Below are positions 57,638-64,000 of a stretch of DNA of 64,000 bases, in pieces. The translations under genes and the position numbers were made by a program. The stretch is from Enterobacter asburiae (GTDB lineage: Bacteria; Pseudomonadota; Gammaproteobacteria; Enterobacterales; Enterobacteriaceae), in contig NZ_AP019632.1 in NCBI RefSeq assembly GCF_007035645.1, positions 682,001 to 746,000 on the forward strand, in the 5' to 3' direction. The notes under the pieces were generated by a model. It saw only the letters and a program-made list of their open reading frames with translations. It did no database searches and had not been told where the DNA came from. How positions within the stretch are numbered: the first letter of the stretch is position 1; each line of letters starts with the position of its first letter.

Positions 57638-58870
57638 ATGGCAAAGGTATCACTGGAGAAAGACAAGATTAAATTCCTGCTGGTCGAGGGCGTGCATCAA
57701 AAAGCAATCGATAGCCTTCGTGCGGCAGGTTACACCAACATCGAATTTCACAAAGGCGCGCTCGATACCGAAGAGCTGAAAGCGTCCATCCGTGATGCCC
57801 ACTTCATTGGCCTGCGATCCCGTACTCACCTGACTGAAGAGGTTATTGCCGCGGCGGAAAAGCTGGTGGCTATCGGCTGCTTCTGCATCGGTACCAACCA
57901 GGTTGACCTGAATGCCGCCGCCAAACGCGGTATTCCCGTCTTCAACGCCCCGTTCTCCAACACCCGTTCCGTGGCGGAGCTGGTGATTGGCGAACTGCTT
58001 CTGCTGCTGCGCGGCATTCCTGAAGCGAACGCCAAGGCGCACCGCGGCGTGTGGAACAAGCTGGCGTCCGGTTCTTTCGAAGCGCGTGGTAAAAAACTGG
58101 GGATTATCGGTTACGGCCACATCGGTACGCAGCTCGGTATTCTGGCGGAATCCCTGGGTATGCACGTGTTTTTCTACGATATCGAAAGCAAGCTGCCGCT
58201 GGGTAACGCTACCCAGGTTCAACACCTTTCTGACCTGCTGAACATGAGCGACGTGGTGAGCCTGCACGTGCCGGAAAATGCGTCCACCAAAAACATGATG
58301 GGCGCGGAAGAGCTGGCGCTGATGAAGCCGGGCTCACTGCTGATCAACGCCGCGCGCGGCACGGTTGTCGATATCCCGGCCCTGGCGGATGCGCTGAAGC
58401 GTAAGCATCTGGCGGGCGCGGCCATCGACGTCTTCCCGACGGAGCCTGCGACCAACAGCGATCCGTTTACCTCTCCGCTGTGCGAGTTCGACAACGTGAT
58501 CCTGACGCCGCACATCGGCGGCTCTACCCAGGAAGCGCAGGAGAATATCGGTCTGGAAGTGGCGGGTAAGCTGAGCAAATATTCCGACAACGGTTCTACG
58601 CTCTCTGCCGTGAACTTCCCGGAAGTGTCTCTGCCGCTGCACGGTGGTCGTCGCCTGCTGCACATCCACGAAAACCGTCCGGGCGTGCTGACCGCGATCA
58701 ACCAGATCTTTGCCGAGCAGGGCGTCAACATTGCCGCGCAGTATCTGCAAACGAACTCGCAGATGGGCTACGTGGTCATTGATATCGAAGCGGATGACGA
58801 TGTTGCTGAGAAAGCGCTGCAGAGCATGAAGGCGATTCAAGGGACGATTCGCGCGCGTCTGCTGTACTGA
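57638..58870 (+). CDS. serA: D-3-phosphoglycerate dehydrogenase
   Basis: SerA catalyses the first step of serine synthesis and is inhibited by serine. The 410-residue protein has the NAD-binding KKLGIIGYGHIGTQLGILAE, the catalytic HIGGSTQEAQENIG, and a C-terminal ACT regulatory domain from about 338 (RRLLHIHENRPGVL). An AT-rich 265-bp upstream region holds its promoters. A clear terminator follows. Confidence 0.97.
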   Translation: MAKVSLEKDKIKFLLVEGVHQKAIDSLRAAGYTNIEFHKGALDTEELKASIRDAHFIGLRSRTHLTEEVIAAAEKLVAIGCFCIGTNQVDLNAAAKRGIPVFNAPFSNTRSVAELVIGELLLLLRGIPEANAKAHRGVWNKLASGSFEARGKKLGIIGYGHIGTQLGILAESLGMHVFFYDIESKLPLGNATQVQHLSDLLNMSDVVSLHVPENASTKNMMGAEELALMKPGSLLINAARGTVVDIPALADALKRKHLAGAAIDVFPTEPATNSDPFTSPLCEFDNVILTPHIGGSTQEAQENIGLEVAGKLSKYSDNGSTLSAVNFPEVSLPLHGGRRLLHIHENRPGVLTAINQIFAEQGVNIAAQYLQTNSQMGYVVIDIEADDDVAEKALQSMKAIQGTIRARLLY

Positions 58871-58886
58871 TGGTGCGAGATAAATG

Positions 58887-58914
58887 CAAAACGGTAACGA
58901 TAGTTACCGTTTTT
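58887..58914 (+). terminator. Terminator of serA
   Basis: AAAACGGTAAC-GATA-GTTACCGTTTT followed by T residues. Confidence 0.88.
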
Positions 58915-58922
58915 TATGTTTT

Positions 58923-58972
58923 CACCCTCTCCCTGTGGGAAAGGGCTGGGGTGAGGGCATCAGGCCGCACGC
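58923..58972. repeat. REP-like element
   Basis: CACCCTCTCCCTGTGGGAAAG, then GGCTGGGGTGAGGGCATCAG and GCCGCAC, lies between convergent serA and fau. It has the same inverted orientation and flank as the copy at 43.6 kb. Confidence 0.8.
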
Positions 58973-58977
58973 CTGTT

Positions 58978-59574
58978 TCACCACTCCCACAACTTCGATG
59001 GCGTCACTACCGCCGGCAACGGCACATCCCACTTCTCCACCGGCAACGCCTCCACGCCCTGACAATCATGCGCATAACCCACCGGCTGCAACCCGTACTG
59101 CTGCCAGTTTTGCAGCGTCCGGTCGTAAAAACCGCCGCCCATCCCTAAACGCTGGCCCTGTTCATCAAACGCCACCAGCGGCGCAATCAATACATCCAGC
59201 TGTGACAGCGGAAGCACGTCGCGCACGTCGAGTTTCGGTTCGGTGATTTTCAGGCGATTTACCACCAGTTCGCTGTGCGGATGGTAGTGAAGAAACAGCA
59301 AATTACCTTCGCTGAACGGGTGCAGCACCGGCAGATAGACCTTCTTCCCGGCACGCCAGAGCTGCTCTATCAGCGGCTGGGTATCCAGCTCTCCATCAAA
59401 TGACAGAAATAGCGCAACGGTGTGCGCCATCACGACAGGGGGATACGCCATCATACGGGCGGCGGCCTGCTGGGCAAAATGCGCTTGCTGATCGGCGGTT
59501 AACGCACGGCGGCGCTGACGAATTAACTGACGGATGTCCTGGCGTGAAGCAGAAACTTCAGGGAATTGGGTCAT
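58978..59574 (-). CDS. fau: 5-formyltetrahydrofolate cyclo-ligase family protein
   Basis: Fau (YgfA) converts 5-formyltetrahydrofolate to methenyl-tetrahydrofolate with ATP. The 198-residue protein has the basic RQLIRQRRRALTADQQ near the start, LFLSFDGELDTQPLIEQL and the substrate/ATP site RLGMGGGFYDRTLQNW. I start at MTQFPEVSAS (59574); the frame runs upstream into the 6S RNA gene. It lies 24 bases after ssrS, with which it is co-transcribed in E. coli. Confidence 0.94.
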   Translation of the reverse strand: MTQFPEVSASRQDIRQLIRQRRRALTADQQAHFAQQAAARMMAYPPVVMAHTVALFLSFDGELDTQPLIEQLWRAGKKVYLPVLHPFSEGNLLFLHYHPHSELVVNRLKITEPKLDVRDVLPLSQLDVLIAPLVAFDEQGQRLGMGGGFYDRTLQNWQQYGLQPVGYAHDCQGVEALPVEKWDVPLPAVVTPSKLWEW

Positions 59575-59598
59575 GGTAGTCGGTAGAAGAAAAGAGAG

Positions 59599-59782
59599 GG
59601 AATCTCCGAGATGCCGCCGCAGGCTGTAACCCTTGAACCCTTGGTTCAAGGTGAATGTGTCGTCATAGTTTTAAGGCTTCTCGGACGGACCGAGCATGCT
59701 CACCAACCATGGAGCGCCACATTCTTGTGGTATGAAATATCGGCTCAGGGGACTGGCCCGCTTGCGAACATCTCAGAGAAAT
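59599..59782 (-). ncRNA. ssrS: 6S RNA
   Basis: The minus-strand sequence begins ATTTCTCTGAGATGTTCGCA and ends GCATCTCGGAGATTCC, matching E. coli 6S RNA almost throughout. The closing stem (TCTCTGAGATG with CATCTCGGAGA) and the central region around GAGCATGCTCGGTCCGTCCG are conserved. 6S RNA mimics an open promoter and binds sigma-70 RNA polymerase in stationary phase. Its place between zapA and fau is the conserved one. Length is about 184 bases; the exact ends are by analogy. Confidence 0.95.
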
Positions 59783-59823
59783 TTTGTCTTCACAGTTACT
59801 CTACCATAGTCAACTGAGAAGTG

Positions 59824-60318
<495 letters not shown>

Positions 60319-60320
60319 TC

Positions 60321-60899
60321 ATGTCTATACAGAACGAAATGCCTGGTTACAAGGATTTAAACCAGTTACTGAACCAGCAGGGAGTTGGTTTAACCCCTGC
60401 CGAAATGCACGGTCTGATCAGTGGCATGCTGTGCGGCGGAAACAGCGACAGCTCATGGCAGCCGCTGATCCACGACCTCACGAATGAAGGGCTGGCGTTT
60501 GGTCACGAGCTGGCGGAAGCGCTGCGTAAAATGCACGCCGCAACCAGCGATTCGCTGGAAGACGATGGCTTCCTTTTTCAGCTTTATCTGCCTGAAGGCG
60601 ACGACGTCAGCGTGTTCGATCGCGCCGATGCGCTGGCCGGCTGGGTAAACCACTATCTGCTGGGGCTGGGCGTGACGCAGCCTAAACTGGATAAAGTGAC
60701 CGGCGAAGCGGGTGAAGCGATTGACGACCTGCGTAACATTGCCCAGCTCGGCTACGATGAAGACGAAGACCAGGAAGAGCTGGAAATGTCTCTTGAAGAG
60801 ATTATCGAGTACGTGCGCGTGGCGGCACTGCTGTGCCACGACAACTTCACGCGCTCACAGCCGACCGCGCCGGAAGTCCGCAAGCCAACCTTACATTAA
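60321..60899 (+). CDS. ygfB: YgfB, UPF0149 family protein
   Basis: The 192-residue protein is helical, with the family stretch [18 protein letters not shown], and an acidic patch ([16 protein letters not shown]) near the C-terminus. Its function in enterobacteria is not known. It is first in the ygfB-pepP-ubiH-ubiI operon and lies 25 bases before pepP. The start at 60321 matches homologues; two upstream codons are also in frame. Confidence 0.94.
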   Translation: MSIQNEMPGYKDLNQLLNQQGVGLTPAEMHGLISGMLCGGNSDSSWQPLIHDLTNEGLAFGHELAEALRKMHAATSDSLEDDGFLFQLYLPEGDDVSVFDRADALAGWVNHYLLGLGVTQPKLDKVTGEAGEAIDDLRNIAQLGYDEDEDQEELEMSLEEIIEYVRVAALLCHDNFTRSQPTAPEVRKPTLH

Positions 60900-60924
60900 G
60901 AAAAATAACGCACAGGAGGGTGTC

Positions 60925-62244
60925 ATGGTTATCTCGAGTCAAGAGTATTCCCGCCGCCGTCAGGCGCTGCTGGCAACAATGCAGCCGGGCAGCGCCGCGC
61001 TGATTTTTGCTGCGCCCGAAGTCACGCGCAGCGCCGACAGCGAATACCCCTATCGCCAGAGCAGCGATTTCTGGTACTTCACCGGCTTTAACGAGCCGGA
61101 AGCGGTGCTGGTGCTGATTAAGAGCAATGACACCCACAACCACAGCGTGATTTTCAACCGCGTGCGCGATCTGACGGCCGAAATCTGGTTTGGTCGCCGC
61201 CTGGGCCAGGAGGCCGCACCGGCGAAGCTGGGCGTTGACCGCGCGCTGGCGTTTAGCGAAATCAACCAGCAGCTCTATCAGCTGCTTAACGGCCTCGACG
61301 TGCTCTATCACGCGCAGGGTGAATATGCCTACGCCGATGAGATTGTTTTCACCGCGCTGGATAAGCTGCGCAAAGGCTCGCGGCAGAACCTGTCCGCGCC
61401 GGCCACGCTGACGGACTGGCGTCCGGTGGTGCATGAAATGCGCCTGTTCAAGTCTGAAGAAGAGCTGAATTTGATGCGCCGTGCGGGCGAAATCAGCGCG
61501 TTGGCGCACACCCGCGCCATGGAAAAGTGCCGCCCCGGGATGTTCGAATACCAGCTGGAAGGCGAAATACATCACGAATTTAATCGCCACGGCGCGCGTT
61601 ATCCCTCCTACAACACCATTGTTGGCGGCGGAGAAAACGGCTGCATTCTGCACTACACCGAAAACGAAAGCGCGCTGCGCGACGGCGATCTGGTGCTGAT
61701 TGACGCCGGTTGCGAATATCAGGGCTACGCGGGAGACATCACCCGTACTTTTCCGGTGAACGGTAAATTCTCACCGGCACAGCGCGCCATTTACGACATC
61801 GTTCTCGAGTCGCTTGAGACGGCGCTCAGGCTGTATCGTCCCGGAACCTCCATGCAGGAAGTGACCGGCGAAGTGGTGCGCATCATGATTACCGGTCTGG
61901 TCAGGCTCGGGATCCTGAAAGGGGAGGTCGACACCCTGATCGCTGATAATGCGCATCGACCATATTTCATGCACGGCCTGAGCCACTGGCTGGGGCTGGA
62001 TGTGCATGACGTTGGCGCGTACGGCACCGACCGTTCGCGCGTGCTGGAGCCGGGCATGGTGTTAACCGTGGAGCCAGGCCTGTATATCGCACCGGATGCC
62101 GACGTGCCTGAAGAGTACCGCGGGATTGGCATTCGCATCGAAGACGACATCGTGATCACCGAAACCGGTAACGAAAACCTGACCGCGAGCGTCGTGAAAA
62201 ACGCTGACGATATCGAGGCGCTGATGGCAGCGGCACGCGCATGA
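60925..62244 (+). CDS. pepP: Xaa-Pro aminopeptidase II
   Basis: PepP removes N-terminal residues before proline. The 439-residue protein has the aminopeptidase P N-terminal domain (SADSEYPYRQSSDFWYFTG). The pita-bread metalloprotease core carries manganese ligands in LVLIDAGCEYQGYAGDITRT, HGLSHWLGLDVHD and GIGIRIEDDIVIT. I start at 60925 after an AGGAGGG site. It overlaps ubiH by four bases (ATGA). Confidence 0.96.
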   Translation: MVISSQEYSRRRQALLATMQPGSAALIFAAPEVTRSADSEYPYRQSSDFWYFTGFNEPEAVLVLIKSNDTHNHSVIFNRVRDLTAEIWFGRRLGQEAAPAKLGVDRALAFSEINQQLYQLLNGLDVLYHAQGEYAYADEIVFTALDKLRKGSRQNLSAPATLTDWRPVVHEMRLFKSEEELNLMRRAGEISALAHTRAMEKCRPGMFEYQLEGEIHHEFNRHGARYPSYNTIVGGGENGCILHYTENESALRDGDLVLIDAGCEYQGYAGDITRTFPVNGKFSPAQRAIYDIVLESLETALRLYRPGTSMQEVTGEVVRIMITGLVRLGILKGEVDTLIADNAHRPYFMHGLSHWLGLDVHDVGAYGTDRSRVLEPGMVLTVEPGLYIAPDADVPEEYRGIGIRIEDDIVITETGNENLTASVVKNADDIEALMAAARA

Positions 62245-63419
62245 GCGTGATTATCGTTGGCGGCGGCATGACCGGGGCCACGCTGGCGCTGGCCATTTCG
62301 CATTTGACGAAGGGGCAGCTTCCGGTGCACCTGGTGGAAGCCGTCGCGCCGCAGGCAAAAAATCATCCCGGTTTTGATTCGCGCGCTATTGCCCTGGCGC
62401 AGGGTACCTGCCAGCAGCTGTCCCGTATTGGCATCTGGCAGGCCATCGCCGATTGCGCGACGGCAATTAAAACCGTTCACGTAAGCGATCGCGGCCATGC
62501 TGGCTTTGTCACGCTGGACGCGCAGGATTACCGCATTGACGCGCTGGGTCAGGTTGTCGAGCTGCACGACGTCGGATTGCGTCTGTTTCGTCTGCTCCAG
62601 GATGCGCCGGGCGTCACGCTGCATTGTCCGGCGCGCGTGGCCAGCGTGAGCCGCAGTGAGGCGTCGGTCAGCGTGACGCTGGAAAACGGTACCGTGCTTG
62701 AAGGCCAGCTTCTGGTCGCCGCGGACGGCTCGCGCTCATCTCTCGGCGCCCAGTGCGGCGTGGAGTGGCGTCAGCAGCCTTACGGGCAGGTTGCGGTCAT
62801 TGCGAACGTCTCTACCGCAGCTGAACACCACGGCAGGGCGTTTGAACGCTTTACGCAGCATGGCCCGCTGGCGATGCTGCCGATGTCGGACGGGCGCTGT
62901 TCGCTTGTCTGGTGTCACCCGCAGGATAAGGCCGAAGAGGTTAAAGCCTGGTCAGACGAACGTTTTTGTACCGAGCTGCAGAAAGCCTTTGGCTGGCGGC
63001 TGGGGCGTATTACCCATGCTGGACAGCGGGCGGTTTACCCGCTTTCGCTGACTACTGCCTCTCAGTCCATCTCCCATCGTCTGGCGCTTGTCGGTAATGC
63101 CGCTCAGACGCTGCACCCCATCGCGGGGCAGGGGTTCAACCTTGGCCTGCGGGATGTTATGAGTCTGGCGGAAACCCTTTCTCAGGCGTGGGGCGAACAA
63201 AAAGACTGTGGCGCATACCCGGTGCTCAGCCATTACCAGAAGCGCCGCCAGGTGGATAAAGAGGCGACGATTGGCGTCACCGACAGCTTAGTCCATCTTT
63301 TTGCCAATCGCTGGGCACCGCTGGTTGCGGGTCGCAACCTCGGGCTAATGGCGATGGAATTATTCATTCCGGCACGTGACGTGCTGGCGCAGCGGACTCT
63401 TGGTTGGGTCGCGCGTTAA
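62241..63419 (+). CDS. ubiH: 2-octaprenyl-6-methoxyphenol hydroxylase
   Basis: UbiH is an FAD monooxygenase of aerobic ubiquinone synthesis. The 392-residue protein starts with the dinucleotide fold MSVIIVGGGMTGATLALAI. It has the GD-type motif ALVGNAAQTLHPIAGQGFNL and VAADGSRSSLGAQCG in mid-protein. It is coupled to pepP by overlap and followed by ubiI 12 bases later. Confidence 0.96.
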   Translation: MSVIIVGGGMTGATLALAISHLTKGQLPVHLVEAVAPQAKNHPGFDSRAIALAQGTCQQLSRIGIWQAIADCATAIKTVHVSDRGHAGFVTLDAQDYRIDALGQVVELHDVGLRLFRLLQDAPGVTLHCPARVASVSRSEASVSVTLENGTVLEGQLLVAADGSRSSLGAQCGVEWRQQPYGQVAVIANVSTAAEHHGRAFERFTQHGPLAMLPMSDGRCSLVWCHPQDKAEEVKAWSDERFCTELQKAFGWRLGRITHAGQRAVYPLSLTTASQSISHRLALVGNAAQTLHPIAGQGFNLGLRDVMSLAETLSQAWGEQKDCGAYPVLSHYQKRRQVDKEATIGVTDSLVHLFANRWAPLVAGRNLGLMAMELFIPARDVLAQRTLGWVAR

Positions 63420-63431
63420 GGAGTTATCACC

Positions 63432-64000
63432 GTGCAAAATGTTGATGTCGCCATTGTTGGCGGCGGTATGGTCGGACTGGCTCTGGCCTGTGGTTTACAG
63501 GGCAGCGGCCTGCGCGTGGCGGTGCTGGAGCAAAAGCAGCCTCAGCCCGTTGCGCCAGATGCCCCGCCGGAACTCCGCGTCTCGGCGATCAATGCCGCCA
63601 GCGAGAAATTGCTGACGCACCTTGGCGTCTGGGCAGATATTGTGGCGCAGCGCGCCAGCTGCTATCACGGCATGGAAGTGTGGGATAAAGACAGCTTTGG
63701 TCATATTGCTTTTGATGATGAAAGCATGGGCTACAGCCATCTGGGTCATATCGTCGAAAACGCGGCGATCCACCACGCGCTGTGGCAGAAAGCGCAGCAG
63801 TGCAGCGACGTGACGCTGATTGCGCCTGCGCAGATCCAGCAGGTGGCGTGGGGTGAAAACGAGGCGTTTATCACCTTACAGAGCGGCGACATGCTGACCG
63901 CGCGTCTGGTGGTCGGTGCTGACGGTGCGAACTCCTGGCTGCGGAATAAAGCCGATATCCCGCTGACCTTCTGGGATTACCGCCATCATGCTCTGGTGGC
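63432..64000 (+). CDS. ubiI: FAD-dependent 2-octaprenylphenol hydroxylase UbiI (3' end off window)
   Basis: From a GTG at 63432, preceded by AAGGAG, the frame stays open to the right edge, about 189 codons. It reads VDVAIVGGGMVGLALACGLQ, the FAD-binding start, then VSAINAASEKLLTHLGVW and VGADGANSWLRNKADIP, closely matching E. coli UbiI (VisC). UbiI hydroxylates C5 of the ubiquinone ring. The C-terminal half lies outside the window. Confidence 0.95.
   Translation, partial: MQNVDVAIVGGGMVGLALACGLQGSGLRVAVLEQKQPQPVAPDAPPELRVSAINAASEKLLTHLGVWADIVAQRASCYHGMEVWDKDSFGHIAFDDESMGYSHLGHIVENAAIHHALWQKAQQCSDVTLIAPAQIQQVAWGENEAFITLQSGDMLTARLVVGADGANSWLRNKADIPLTFWDYRHHALV

Overview
This window is enterobacterial chromosome. 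Gene order and protein sequences from 9.5 kb onward match the E. coli speC-nupG-mutY-metK-speA-tktA-pgk-serA-ubiH neighbourhood very closely. The differences from E. coli K-12 (a citrate fermentation cluster between speC and nupG, an OprD-type porin next to loiP, a DUF559 gene in place of ansB/yggM, tktA directly next to epd) and a dense family of CCCTCACCC...CCCTCTCCC repeats point to Enterobacter, probably the E. cloacae complex, or a close relative. The genus is inferred from remembered similarity, not from a search.

Region 1 (1-9558) is an accessory island on the 3' side of a tRNA-Phe gene. It is AT-rich at the left and a mosaic of compositions. From left to right it holds: a very large minus-strand protein that runs off the left edge and ends in a GHKL-like ATP-binding domain; a scar where a truncated WYL-type regulator collides with a frameshifted, internally deleted tyrosine integrase; about 1.1 kb without genes; an antiviral-type (UG/Abi-like) reverse transcriptase; a DUF262-DUF1524 (GmrSD-like) protein; and about 0.8 kb of gene-free sequence up to the tRNA. 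This looks like a defence island whose integrase has decayed.

Region 2 (9.6-22.9 kb) carries yqgA, ornithine decarboxylase speC and a citrate utilisation cluster. A CitA/CitB-like two-component system diverges from a 2-hydroxycarboxylate transporter (CitW/CitS type), a fumarylacetoacetate-hydrolase-family protein and citC-D-E-F-X-G. No oadGAB sodium-pump genes are present, so the FAH-family enzyme is a good candidate for a soluble oxaloacetate decarboxylase or tautomerase acting on the citrate lyase product.

Region 3 (22.9-39.3 kb) is core: nupG, mltC, yggX, mutY, trmB, yggL, yggN, a DUF559 gene, hemW-rdgB-yggU-yggT-yggS, yggR, yqgF-yqgE, gshB, rsmE, endA, sprT and galP. Region 4 (39.6-46 kb) has metK, the small yqgB, speA-speB (arginine to putrescine) and an OprD-family porin. 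With speC, the window encodes both enterobacterial putrescine routes.

Region 5 (46.2-58.9 kb) has loiP, tktA, the glycolytic run epd-pgk-fbaA, mscS, argO, yggE, argP, rpiA and serA. Region 6 (58.9-64 kb) has fau with the 6S RNA gene upstream on the same strand, zapA, and the ygfB-pepP-ubiH-ubiI operon; ubiI runs off the right edge. Several regulatory sites are readable directly: a CRP/GalR pair at galP, Met boxes at metK, CRP and Cra sites at epd, a CRP site at nupG, and many intrinsic terminators.
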